Shown here one piece after another: positions 1 to 8,123 of a stretch of DNA of 64,000 nucleotides (positions are counted from its first letter, which is position 1; each line of letters starts with the position of its first letter). The position numbers and the translations under genes are program-made. This DNA comes from JANNOG01 sp050329415 (lineage in GTDB: Bacteria > Actinomycetota > Actinomycetes > Actinomycetales > JBBAYJ01), in the NCBI GenBank assembly GCA_050329415.1, contig JBHJOS010000012.1, positions 1-64,000 of the forward strand, given 5' to 3'. The notes beneath the pieces are model-generated. The model was not told the origin of the DNA. It did not search any database and saw only the letters and a list, made by a program, of their open reading frames with translations.

Positions 1-179
1 CGCCCGTCGAGGATGCGCTCCTGGCGACGCACGATCCGCCAGTGCGTGCGACCCGGTAGGACCCGGCGGCGTCCCCGGCGGCTGAGCCCGCACAGCGACG
101 CCAGCTCGCCCGGCATCAGCTCGCGGTCCTGGGTCGGGGCGAGCGTGGCTGCGTCACCAATGATTGAGGACTCACGCAA
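1..179 (-). CDS. Partial hypothetical protein, 3' end outside window
   Basis: An open frame runs off the left edge on the reverse strand. It can start at a TTG near 179 or at an ATG at 117-119. The visible part is short and basic (pattern SRRGRRRVLPGRTHWRIVRR) and no family is recognised. It would be divergent to the ABC exporter that starts at 268. With only about 40-59 codons visible, coding status is uncertain. Confidence 0.3.
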   Translation of the reverse strand, partial: MRESSIIGDAATLAPTQDRELMPGELASLCGLSRRGRRRVLPGRTHWRIVRRQERILDG

Positions 180-267
180 CCACTGACACCTGCTCCGTCC
201 GGAGGGGGAGACCGGATCGCCCTGCGGGCTGACGACGCGCTGCCCCGGGACTCCCTACCGTGCTCAC

Positions 268-1167
268 GTGCTGGAACTCGACTCCGTCACCCGCCGCTTC
301 GGTGACCTCACGGCGCTGGACGCCGTGTCGTTCCGGGTCGTCCCCGGACGGCTCACCGGCTTCGTCGGCGCCAACGGGGCCGGCAAGACCACGGCGATGC
401 GCATCGTGCTCGGCATCACGCGGGCGGACGCCGGCCGGGTGCTGTGGCGCGGTGCGTCCCTCGACCGCGCCACCCAGGCCCGGATGGGCTACATCCCCGA
501 GGAGCGCGGTCTCTACCCGAAGATGGGGGTGCTGGACCAGCTGGTGTTCTTCGGCCGGCTCCACGGCCTGACCACGGCGGACGCGGCGACGCGCGGGCGG
601 GCCCTGCTCGAGCGGCTCGGCCTGGGCGAGCGCACGGCCGCGAAACTGGAGTCGCTGTCGCTCGGCAACCAGCAGCGCGTCCAGGTGGCGGCCGCCGTCC
701 TGCACGACCCGGTGGCCCTCGTCCTCGACGAGCCGTTCAGCGGCCTGGACCCGCTCGCCGTGGACTCCCTGGCCGACCTCCTCCGGGAACGGGCGGCCTC
801 GGCCGTGCCGGTGCTGTTCTCCAGCCACCAACTCGACCTGGTCGAGAGCCTGTGCGACGACGTCGTCGTCATCGACGGCGGCCGGGTCGTCGCCGCCGGC
901 ACCGGTGACGAGCTGCGCCGCCGCGAGAACGCCCACCTCTACCGGCTGGTCGTCGAGCCGGACGCCGGGTGGCTGCGGGAGACGGCCGGCCTGGCCGTCG
1001 TGGACGTCGACGGGCCGACCGCGCTGGTCCGCCTCCTCGACGAGGCGGGCGGATCCGGTGGCGGGGCCCCCCGCCTGCTCGCCGCTGCGATGGCGCGCGG
1101 GCAGGTCAGGGAGTTCACACCCGTCCGCCGCACTCTCGCCGACATCTACCGGGAGGTCGTCCGATGA
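268..1167 (+). CDS. ABC-2 exporter ATP-binding subunit
   Basis: 299-aa ATPase of the NatA/CcmA type that would energise the membrane protein encoded next. The Walker A motif GANGAGKT is at residues 34-41, an LSLGNQQ signature at about 130, and Walker B LVLDEP with the following D-loop at about 151. The C-terminal third is the usual extension of drug or sodium exporters. The GTG start is supported by a TACCGT -10 box only 6 nt upstream, so the mRNA is probably leaderless. The stop overlaps the permease start (ATGA, 1164-1167). Substrate unknown. Confidence 0.93.
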   Translation: MLELDSVTRRFGDLTALDAVSFRVVPGRLTGFVGANGAGKTTAMRIVLGITRADAGRVLWRGASLDRATQARMGYIPEERGLYPKMGVLDQLVFFGRLHGLTTADAATRGRALLERLGLGERTAAKLESLSLGNQQRVQVAAAVLHDPVALVLDEPFSGLDPLAVDSLADLLRERAASAVPVLFSSHQLDLVESLCDDVVVIDGGRVVAAGTGDELRRRENAHLYRLVVEPDAGWLRETAGLAVVDVDGPTALVRLLDEAGGSGGGAPRLLAAAMARGQVREFTPVRRTLADIYREVVR

Positions 1168-2405
1168 GAGCCATCAGCCCCGCGCCCACGTCCGCCGGGC
1201 CCGTGCCGCCGGGCCTGCTGCCCGCGGCCCGGATCGTCACCGAGCGCGAGCTGTTCGTGAAGCTGCGGGACCGCACCTTCCTCGTGTCGACGGTCGTGAC
1301 CCTCCTGCTCGTCGCGGTGGCCTTCGGCCTGCCGGCGTTCCTCCAGGCCGGCGAGGGCGAGTACCGGGTGGCGGTCTCCGGCGCGGCGGCCGCGGAGGTG
1401 GCCGGGTCCCTGGCGGAGCGCGAGGAGGACACCGGCCTCACCGTGGAGTCGGTGCCCGCTGCCGACGTCCGGGCGGCCGAGGCCCTCGTTCGGGCGGGGG
1501 AGGTGGACGTCGCGCTGGTCGAGGTCGGGACCGGCTCCCCGGCGGCCGACGTGGCGCTGGTCGCCGACACCGAGGTGCCACCGGACCTCGCGACCGCCGT
1601 CGACGACGTGGTGCGCGACCGAGGCGTCGCGGCAGCGCTCGCGGGGTTCGGCGCGGACGACGCGGCGGTGTCCGCCGCCCTGGCTCCGGTCACGGTCGAG
1701 CGGCGGGTGCTCGACCCCGCCGGCAGCGCCTCCACCGAGGCGCTGCTGCTGGAGTTCGCCTTCGCCGCGGTGTTCTTCTTCACCGCCCTCACGTTCGGTC
1801 TCACCATCGCCCAGAGCGTCACCGAGGAGAAGCAGCAGCGGGTGGTCGAGCTGCTGGTGGCCGCGGTCCCGGTGCGGGCCCTGCTGATCGGCAAGATCGT
1901 CGGCAACCTGGTGCTGGCCCTGGGACAGGTGGTCCTGCTCATCGCCGTCGGGCTGCTGGCGGCGTCCGTCGCCGGCCAGGGGGAGCTGGTGCCGCTGCTG
2001 GCCGGGTCCGCCGGCTGGTTCGTCGTCTTCTTCGTGTTCGGATTCGCCATGCTCGCCTGCCTCTGGGCGGCAGCCGGCGCCCTGGCCAGCCGGTACGAGG
2101 ATCTGGCAGCCACCACGCTGCCCATCCAGATGCTGGTCGTCCTGCCCTTCATCGTGGCGCTCAGCGTGCGCGACGGGGTCGCGCGGGACGTCCTCTCCTA
2201 CGTCCCGCTGACCTCGCCGATCGTCATGCCCCAGCGTCTGGTGGCCGGCGATGCGCAGTGGTGGGAGGCGGCCGTCGCGCTGGTGCTCATCGCAGGGACG
2301 GCTCTGGTGATCGTTCTGGCGGCCGAGCGGCTGTACCGCGGCTCGTTGCTGGACACCCGGGGCCGGGTTTCGCTCGGCCGGGCCTGGGCGGGCGCCGAGG
2401 GCTGA
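1164..2405 (+). CDS. ABC-2 type transporter permease (NatB-like)
   Basis: 413-aa membrane subunit coupled by a 4-bp overlap to the ATPase. One transmembrane helix lies near residues 33-55, followed by an extracytoplasmic domain of about 140 residues, then a cluster of five or six helices from about residue 190 to the end, the layout of the NatB/COG1668 family. The frame stays open upstream to 969, but the ATG at 1164 gives the normal family N-terminus and the coupled overlap. Probably an efflux pump of undefined substrate. Confidence 0.9.
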   Translation: MRAISPAPTSAGPVPPGLLPAARIVTERELFVKLRDRTFLVSTVVTLLLVAVAFGLPAFLQAGEGEYRVAVSGAAAAEVAGSLAEREEDTGLTVESVPAADVRAAEALVRAGEVDVALVEVGTGSPAADVALVADTEVPPDLATAVDDVVRDRGVAAALAGFGADDAAVSAALAPVTVERRVLDPAGSASTEALLLEFAFAAVFFFTALTFGLTIAQSVTEEKQQRVVELLVAAVPVRALLIGKIVGNLVLALGQVVLLIAVGLLAASVAGQGELVPLLAGSAGWFVVFFVFGFAMLACLWAAAGALASRYEDLAATTLPIQMLVVLPFIVALSVRDGVARDVLSYVPLTSPIVMPQRLVAGDAQWWEAAVALVLIAGTALVIVLAAERLYRGSLLDTRGRVSLGRAWAGAEG

Positions 2406-2514
2406 CCGAGGCAGCGCGGGCTGGCGACACGTCGGCGCCGGGGGACGCAAGTCCTTGGCGGAACCCCGCCCGGACGGAGATGCTGAGGCCCCGACCGGGC
2501 GAAGGAGCCTGCCG

Positions 2515-3204
2515 ATGCCGTTCGTTCTCGTCCACTCCGCGGGCTTCGACTCGCGGGTCTGGGAACCCGTCCTGCCGCATCTGCACGCCTCGGCTCTGGC
2601 GGTCGACCTGCCGGGTCGGCGTCCGGGTGGGGCGGTGGTGCCCGCCGGGGAGACCACCGGGTGGACCACGCTCGACGACTACGCCGACTCGGTCGCCTCC
2701 GACGTGCTCGCGACCGGCTGGGAGGACGTCGTCCTGGTCGGGCACGGCTTCGCCGCCGTCACGCTGCCGCGGGTGGTCGCGCTCGTCCCCGGGCTCATCG
2801 GCCGCCTCGTGTTCGTCTCGGGGGCACTGCCCCGCCACGGCGAGCCCGTCCGCCCCCCGGACCCCCGCCACGTCCGGGGTGCCGTGACGGACCTCCCGAC
2901 CGAGGCCGCGGCCCGGGCCAGGGCGCTCACCGTGCCCGAGCCTCCCCGGGTCGGCGACGACCTCGCGGACCTCACCGGCCTGCGCTACCCGGTGCCGCGG
3001 TCGTGGGTGCGCCTGGAGCGGGACCGGGTCGTCCCGCCTGCCAGGCAGGACGTCTACGCCGAGCGGGCCGGCTGCGCGGAGGTGGTGGGCCTCGACGCCC
3101 CGCACCTGGCCATGATCGCGGCCCCGCGCGACCTCGCGGCGGTCCTCGACCGGATGCCTGCCCACCCCGCCGCGCGGGAGGAGACACTCGCCCTGCATGC
3201 GTGA
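2515..3204 (+). CDS. Alpha/beta-hydrolase fold protein with altered nucleophile
   Basis: 229-aa protein starting at ATG 2515 behind a GAAGGAG ribosome site at 2501-2507; the in-frame TTG at 2455 lacks one. It opens with the fold's first strand and HS loop (MPFVLVHSAGF) and ends with the APHLAMI histidine region of the MhpC/salicylate-esterase group. The nucleophile elbow reads GHGFAA where GHSxGG is expected, so the catalytic serine is glycine. It may be a non-enzymatic binding protein. It lies 33 nt before the MoxR gene, with no evident functional tie. Confidence 0.8.
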   Translation: MPFVLVHSAGFDSRVWEPVLPHLHASALAVDLPGRRPGGAVVPAGETTGWTTLDDYADSVASDVLATGWEDVVLVGHGFAAVTLPRVVALVPGLIGRLVFVSGALPRHGEPVRPPDPRHVRGAVTDLPTEAAARARALTVPEPPRVGDDLADLTGLRYPVPRSWVRLERDRVVPPARQDVYAERAGCAEVVGLDAPHLAMIAAPRDLAAVLDRMPAHPAAREETLALHA

Positions 3205-3237
3205 CCCGGCGGTGGGCGGGTGGGCCATGCTGAGGGC

Positions 3238-4170
3238 ATGGTGGCCGGCGGTGGTGAGGTCGACCCGGCGACGCCGGACGACCTCGCGGTGGCTCTCGCA
3301 CGCACCGGGTACCTGGCCGACGCCGGTCTGGCCACGGTGGCGTGGCTCGCCCTGGCCATGCGGCGACCGCTGTTCCTGGAGGGCGAGCCCGGCACCGGCA
3401 AGACCGCGCTGGCCGAGGCCCTGGCGGAGGCGCTCGGCGCCGAGCTCGTCCGGCTGCAGTGCTACGAGGGCATCGACGCGACCCAGGCCCTCTACGACTG
3501 GGACTTCCCGCGCCAGGTCCTTCACCTGCGCGCGGTCGAGGCGGCCCGCACCGAGGGGGAGCGCCTGGCCGTGGACGAGGTCGAACACGACCTCTACGAC
3601 GAGCGGTTCCTCCTGGCCCGGCCCGTGCTGCGGGCGTTGCGCAGCGACAACGCCGTCCTGCTGGTCGACGAGGTGGACCGGGCCGACGACGAGTTCGAGG
3701 CGTTCCTGCTGGAGGTCCTGTCGACCGGGTCGGTGACGATCCCGGAGTTCGGGACCATCCGGGCGGCCCGCCCGCCGCTGGTCGTCCTCACCTCCAACCG
3801 GACCCGTGAGGTCCACGACGCCCTCAAGCGCCGCTGCCTCTACCACTGGGTCTCCCACCCCGGGCTGGGTCGCGAGGTCGAGATCATCCGGACCCGGTTG
3901 CCGGACGTCCCCGAGCGGCTGGCCGCGCAGGTGGCGGCGGCCGTCCACCGGATGCGCGAGGGCTTCCCGGACGCCGGTCCCGATGCCGGTCCGGGCCTGC
4001 TCAAGCCGCCCGGGGTCGCCGAGAGCCTGGACTGGGTGCAGGCCCTGATCCACCTGGGCCGCGACGACCTCGACCGCGAGACGGCCGCGGCCACCCTCGG
4101 GGCGGTGTGCAAGTACCGGGAGGACGCCGACCGGGTGCTCCGGTCCATCGATCGGGTCCTCGCCGGCTGA
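3238..4170 (+). CDS. MoxR-family AAA+ ATPase (CoxD-like)
   Basis: 310-aa AAA+ ATPase with Walker A GEPGTGKT at residues 49-56, Walker B VLLVDEVDRAD near 140 and a sensor region TSNRTRE. In CO-dehydrogenase clusters the homologue CoxD works with the VWA protein CoxE to mature the molybdenum-copper or molybdenum site. The VWA partner is at 6364-7479 and coxSLM follow, but a reverse-strand operon lies between. ATG 3238 was chosen because a CATGCT -10 box lies 6 nt upstream, suggesting a leaderless transcript. Confidence 0.9.
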   Translation: MVAGGGEVDPATPDDLAVALARTGYLADAGLATVAWLALAMRRPLFLEGEPGTGKTALAEALAEALGAELVRLQCYEGIDATQALYDWDFPRQVLHLRAVEAARTEGERLAVDEVEHDLYDERFLLARPVLRALRSDNAVLLVDEVDRADDEFEAFLLEVLSTGSVTIPEFGTIRAARPPLVVLTSNRTREVHDALKRRCLYHWVSHPGLGREVEIIRTRLPDVPERLAAQVAAAVHRMREGFPDAGPDAGPGLLKPPGVAESLDWVQALIHLGRDDLDRETAAATLGAVCKYREDADRVLRSIDRVLAG

Positions 4171-4224
4171 GGGTGGCCGCGGCTCGCCGGAGACGGTGCC
4201 GTCGACGACGGTGCCGTCGCCCGG

Positions 4225-4566
4225 TCAGGGTGTCCCCGGCCAGGAGACGGTCGTCACCTCCCCGGCCGCGACCGTGACGTCGAGGACCGCGCGGTCGTCG
4301 TCGGACCACAGCACGTACCCGCCGGCCGCCAGCGACGGGAACACGGCGGCGTGCCGCACCTGCCCCCCCGCCCCCGCGTGGCGGGGCAGCACCGCCACGT
4401 GGGTCCCGGTGCGCGGGCGCCCGGCCCCGCTGATCTCGATCTCCGCCCGCTCCAGGTCGGCCGGCGCCAGCACGACGAGGGCTCCCCGGTCCTCGCCCAC
4501 GTCGAGCAGGACCGCGCCCTGACCGGCTCGGGTGAGGTCCTCCGGGTCAGGCGGCGGGGACGTCAT
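4225..4566 (-). CDS. Small beta-rich conserved protein of the DUF4331 operon
   Basis: 113-aa protein with no recognised domain. The sequence alternates short hydrophobic strands and Gly/Pro turns (e.g. GAVLLDVGEDRGALVVLAP), suggesting a small all-beta fold. It has no signal peptide or membrane helix. Its start overlaps the 3' end of the DUF4331 gene by 20 bp, so it is probably the last gene of a three-gene operon and may act on the same process. Function unknown. Confidence 0.6.
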   Translation of the reverse strand: MTSPPPDPEDLTRAGQGAVLLDVGEDRGALVVLAPADLERAEIEISGAGRPRTGTHVAVLPRHAGAGGQVRHAAVFPSLAAGGYVLWSDDDRAVLDVTVAAGEVTTVSWPGTP

Positions 4567-5905
4567 AGCCGGCCGCCGGGGTGTCGAGGTACGGGAACGT
4601 CGGCCGGAACGTCCGTGGCACTGTCCCGTCAGTGATCTGCGAGGCCACGGCGTCCGGCGTGTACCCGGGCGCCACCAGTGGGTACGTGAGCCCGGCGAGG
4701 GCCCGCAGCTCCACGGTGACCACGTCGTCCATCACCCGGCGGCCGTTGGGGAAGCCCGCGGGGTCCCCGGCCACCAGCCCCAGCCGATTCGGTGAGGTGG
4801 CCGGCGGCACGGCCACGTTGAGACGGAGCAGGTCCGCCAGTCGGGGGCCGGTGTGGTTCTGGAAGCCCGGCACGACACCCTCCGGCAGCCCGGTCAGGAA
4901 GATCGCCACCAGGTCGTCCCGGTCCTCGTCCAGGGCGGCCAGGTTCCCGAACGCGCCCGGGTAGAGCACCGGCAGCAGCCCGGCGGCCTCGGGACGCCGG
5001 ACGTACTGGGCGAAGCGGCGGTCTGTCTCCGGTCGGGCCGCGTTCCACTCGTCCTTGCGGCCCATCGGGATGAGAACCTCGTTGACCAGCGGGTTGGCCA
5101 GGCGTGAGACCTGCTGCCACCGGCCGATCCCCCGGACGTCGCCGTCGTCGTCGGTGACGCGGAAGCGGCGCCGGGACGCGCTGGTCCACACCCCGATCGT
5201 GGCCGCCGGGTCGAGCGGGCCCGCCGGGTGAACGCCGTGGCGGGTGAGATGAGTGATCGGCAGCTGGAGCGCGAGGGTGTGGACGTTGACCCCGCGCAGG
5301 GTGTCGACCCCGGCCGCCGCGGCCGACGGCACGAGGTGCGCCGCCTGGAACGGGCGCAGGGTCAGCAGGTCGAAGACCGACCCGAGGTCGACGTAGAACC
5401 CGTCGGCCCGCTGGCCGGCGAAGACCAGGCCTCCTCCGGCGAGCTCGTGGACGGCGGACGCCGCCAGCCGGTCGTAGTCGGGGGTCGACCGGAAGCCGAT
5501 GTTGCAGGGCGGCACCGGCACGTGCCGGGCGAGGACGCGCGAACGACCGCTGCGGTCGATCCGGGTGACCGTGTACTGCTGCGGCCGGTTGAACGCGGGG
5601 TCCGACAGCGACGTGATGCGTCCGGTGTTGTAGAGGAAGGTGTCGGGGTTGCGGACCGTGGTCCGGAACTCGAACCGGTAGGTGATGTCCGCGCGGGCGT
5701 CACCCCGGTGGCTGACGTGGATCTCGTAGCGGACGTCGTCGCCGAACTCGAAGAAGTTCGGCCCCCCGGCCGGGTCCTGCAGCGGGATGTAGTTGGCGAG
5801 GATCGTCACCGTGTCGGGGCGGTCCGGGCTGACGAAGGCGTAGAGGTCGGTGCTGTCGGCGACCGGGTCCTTGGAGATCTCCGGTGCCTCGCGGTGGGAG
5901 GACAT
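4547..5905 (-). CDS. DUF4331 domain protein
   Basis: 452-aa protein that matches DUF4331 along its length, beginning with the hallmark SSHREAP and DSTDLYAFVSP segments. The frame extends upstream, but ATG 5905 gives the family N-terminus and sits one base behind the stop of the Tat protein gene. It has no signal peptide of its own, unlike many DUF4331 proteins, so either it stays in the cytoplasm or export depends on the Tat-signal partner encoded before it. The biochemical role of DUF4331 is not established. Confidence 0.88.
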   Translation of the reverse strand: MSSHREAPEISKDPVADSTDLYAFVSPDRPDTVTILANYIPLQDPAGGPNFFEFGDDVRYEIHVSHRGDARADITYRFEFRTTVRNPDTFLYNTGRITSLSDPAFNRPQQYTVTRIDRSGRSRVLARHVPVPPCNIGFRSTPDYDRLAASAVHELAGGGLVFAGQRADGFYVDLGSVFDLLTLRPFQAAHLVPSAAAAGVDTLRGVNVHTLALQLPITHLTRHGVHPAGPLDPAATIGVWTSASRRRFRVTDDDGDVRGIGRWQQVSRLANPLVNEVLIPMGRKDEWNAARPETDRRFAQYVRRPEAAGLLPVLYPGAFGNLAALDEDRDDLVAIFLTGLPEGVVPGFQNHTGPRLADLLRLNVAVPPATSPNRLGLVAGDPAGFPNGRRVMDDVVTVELRALAGLTYPLVAPGYTPDAVASQITDGTVPRTFRPTFPYLDTPAAGYDVPAA

Positions 5906-5906
5906 G

Positions 5907-6230
5907 TCAGCGCACCTCCCGGACGAGAGCGCGCACCAAAGCGCGGTTCGTGAGGACGACCTCGCGGTCACCGGACGCGACGACGACCTCGTCGTACGAC
6001 CCGGCGCGCACGTGGGCGATGACCGAGACGCCGGCGGGGGCACCGTCGTCCTCCCCGGCGCCGTCGGAGTCGCTGCCGGAACGGGCGGACGCGCCCGGGA
6101 CGGTCGCCGCGCCGCCGGCGAGGGCGGCCACGGCGGCCGCGCCCGCGGCGCCCGCGAGCACCGTGCGGCGGGTGGTGTGGGGTGGCGGGTCGGTGGTGCC
6201 GGCGGGGTCGACGTCGGGGGACTGGGTCAT
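5907..6230 (-). CDS. Small Tat-exported protein
   Basis: 107-aa protein with a twin-arginine signal: TTRRTVLAG near residues 17-25 is followed by an Ala/Gly-rich hydrophobic stretch. The mature part is a short acidic linker and about 40 residues ending in RALVRALVREVR. The ATG at 6230 has a GGAGG ribosome site 7 nt before it. It is the first gene of the operon with DUF4331 (1-nt gap) and is divergent from the VWA gene. No family recognised; it may anchor or escort the DUF4331 protein. Confidence 0.68.
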   Translation of the reverse strand: MTQSPDVDPAGTTDPPPHTTRRTVLAGAAGAAAVAALAGGAATVPGASARSGSDSDGAGEDDGAPAGVSVIAHVRAGSYDEVVVASGDREVVLTNRALVRALVREVR

Positions 6231-6363
6231 GATGACCTCCGGAAGCCGGGTGGCGTGGCCCGGGCGGTGCCCGGCCACGGCCCGCGGGCGCGGGCCGTGC
6301 CCCGTGTTCGGCGCCCGGAGCGCGGCGGATTGGGATTGGTCTCCGGAAGGGCGGGGTGTCGGC

Positions 6364-7479
6364 GTGGGCGAGGGCGACACCGACGAGGTGCTCCTGGGCC
6401 TCGCCCGGGCCCTGCGCGCGGCCGGCCTGCCCGTCACCGGTGATCGGGCGCGGGTCTTCGCGACGGCGGCGGCCGCGGTCGGGGTGGGTGACCGGCAGCG
6501 GGTCTACTGGGCCGGCCGGGCGACGCTGCTGGGCGAGCCGGACCAGACAGCGGTCTACGACCGGGTGTTCGAGCTGTGGTTCTCGGGGCGCCCGCCCCGC
6601 CCGGGAGGGGCCCGGCGCGGGCCGGCTCCTGCGATCCGGACCACACTCGGCGACCCGCCGCCCGCTTCGGGTCCCGGTCCTGGGGGCGACGCGCCCGCGG
6701 ACGTCGTGCGTGCCCGGGCCTCGGGGGCGGAGGTCCTGCGCCACCGGGACCTCGCCGACCTCACCCCGGCCGAGCGGGCCGTCGTCGCGGAGCTGCTGCG
6801 ACACCTCCGTCCCCGGCCGCCGCGACGTCCCGCCCGCCGCTGGTCGCCGCGGTCCCGGGGTGACGTCGATGCCCGCCGCACCCTGCGGGAGCACCTGCGC
6901 CGGGCGGGTGAACCGGGGCCGCTGCGCCACCGCCGGTCCAGGGCGCGACCCCGGCGGGTCGTCCTCCTGGTCGACGTCTCGGGGTCCATGGAGCCGTACG
7001 CCGACGCCCTGCTCCGGCTCGCCCACGCCTGGGTCCGGGCCGCGCCGGGCAGCACCGAGGTGTTCACCGTCGGCACCAGGCTCACGCGGGTGACGCGGGC
7101 ACTGCGGGCGCGCGACCCCGACGAGGCACTGCGCGCCGCCGCGGCGGAGATCCCCGACTGGTCCGGTGGCACCCGGCTGGGGGAGGTCCTCGGGGCCTTC
7201 CTCGACCGGTGGGGCCGCCGTGGCACGGCGCGGGGGGCCGTCGTCGTGGTGTTCTCCGACGGCTGGGAGCGCGGGGACCCGGGGCTGCTGGGCGAGCAGG
7301 CCGCCCGGCTGCGGCGGCTGGCGCACCGGGTGCTCTGGGCCAACCCGCACCGGGGCCGTGCCGGGTACCTGCCCGTCCAGGGCGGCATCGCGGCCGTGCT
7401 GCCGCACCTGGACGGGCTCGTCGCAGGCCACTCCGTGGCGAGCTTCGCCGCCCTCGCGGACGCGGTGGCCGAGGCGTGA
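6364..7479 (+). CDS. VWA domain protein (CoxE-like)
   Basis: 371-aa protein of the CoxE family. The C-terminal von Willebrand A domain carries the MIDAS motif DVSGSM near residues 204-209, with later threonine and aspartate positions (SGGTRLG, FSDGWERG). The N-terminal half is the usual helical, basic region. Such proteins are partners of MoxR ATPases in maturing CO-dehydrogenase-type enzymes. GTG 6364 is the first start after the divergent promoter region and has a weak AAGGGCGGGG site; the open frame before it is not coding. coxS follows 125 bp downstream. Confidence 0.87.
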   Translation: MGEGDTDEVLLGLARALRAAGLPVTGDRARVFATAAAAVGVGDRQRVYWAGRATLLGEPDQTAVYDRVFELWFSGRPPRPGGARRGPAPAIRTTLGDPPPASGPGPGGDAPADVVRARASGAEVLRHRDLADLTPAERAVVAELLRHLRPRPPRRPARRWSPRSRGDVDARRTLREHLRRAGEPGPLRHRRSRARPRRVVLLVDVSGSMEPYADALLRLAHAWVRAAPGSTEVFTVGTRLTRVTRALRARDPDEALRAAAAEIPDWSGGTRLGEVLGAFLDRWGRRGTARGAVVVVFSDGWERGDPGLLGEQAARLRRLAHRVLWANPHRGRAGYLPVQGGIAAVLPHLDGLVAGHSVASFAALADAVAEA

Positions 7480-7537
7480 CCTCGAAGGATCGAAAGTCCT
7501 TGCGGGCGGGCGCGATTGCGTCTTGACTCATGGTCTG

Positions 7538-7568
7538 GGTCACATCCGTCCGGTCACATCGTTGTGAC
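7538..7568. promoter_or_regulatory. Direct repeat and palindrome upstream of coxS
   Basis: GGTCACATC occurs at 7538-7546 and again at 7552-7560. The second copy is part of the perfect palindrome GTCACA-TCGT-TGTGAC at 7553-7568, 37 nt before the coxS start. This is a candidate operator for the molybdenum hydroxylase operon. The half-sites resemble CRP/FNR-type boxes in inverted order, but the regulator is unknown. Confidence 0.4.
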
Positions 7569-7604
7569 GGCAGCGTCACGGCGTCTCGAGGGAGAGGGGC
7601 TCGC

Positions 7605-8123
7605 ATGGCGAGGAGAACCATCACGGTCACGGTGGACGGCATCCGCTACACCGACGACGTCGAACCGAGGACGCTGCTGGTCCATCACCTGCGCGAGCGG
7701 CTGGGCAAGACGGGCACGGTGGTCGGCTGCGACACCGGCAACTGTGGCGCCTGCACGGTCCACCTCGACGGGCGCAGCGTGAAGTCGTGCGCCGTGCTGG
7801 CCGTCCAGGCCGACGGCGCCGAGATCACCACCATCGAGGGCCTGGCCCGCGACGGCGAGTTGCACCCGGTGCAGGGGGCCTTCCACGAGGCACACGCCCT
7901 GCAGTGCGGCTTCTGCACCCCTGGGATGATCATGCAGGCGGTCGACCTGCTCAACGACCACCCCGACCCCAGCGACGACGACGTCCGCGAGGGGATCGAG
8001 GGCAACCTCTGCCGCTGCACCGGCTACCAGAACATCGTCCGGGCGATCCGGGCCGCTGCCGGTGCGCCCACCGCCACCCCGGCGTTCCAGTCCGCTCCCG
8101 CCACGACCGGAGGGCTCGCATGA
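7605..8123 (+). CDS. coxS: CO dehydrogenase-like small subunit, 2x[2Fe-2S]
   Basis: 172-aa iron-sulfur subunit of a xanthine oxidase-family molybdenum hydroxylase. The plant-type cluster ligands are Cys42, 47, 50 and 62 and the second cluster ligands are Cys101, 104, 136 and 138, all present. It passes electrons from the molybdenum site of CoxL to the FAD of CoxM. ATG 7605 follows a GAGGGAGAGGGG tract. Its stop overlaps the coxL start (ATGA at 8120-8123). The physiological substrate cannot be read from this subunit. Confidence 0.95.
   Translation: MARRTITVTVDGIRYTDDVEPRTLLVHHLRERLGKTGTVVGCDTGNCGACTVHLDGRSVKSCAVLAVQADGAEITTIEGLARDGELHPVQGAFHEAHALQCGFCTPGMIMQAVDLLNDHPDPSDDDVREGIEGNLCRCTGYQNIVRAIRAAAGAPTATPAFQSAPATTGGLA

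Noticed and set aside
1164..1167. Permease starting at 969
   Set aside because: The extension overlaps the ATPase gene by 200 bp in another frame, whereas ATG 1164 gives a coupled ATGA overlap and the family N-terminus.
7485..7501. Possible terminator after the VWA gene (AAGGA...TCCTT)
   Set aside because: Only 5-6 bp of stem with weak pairing and no T-run; insufficient evidence.
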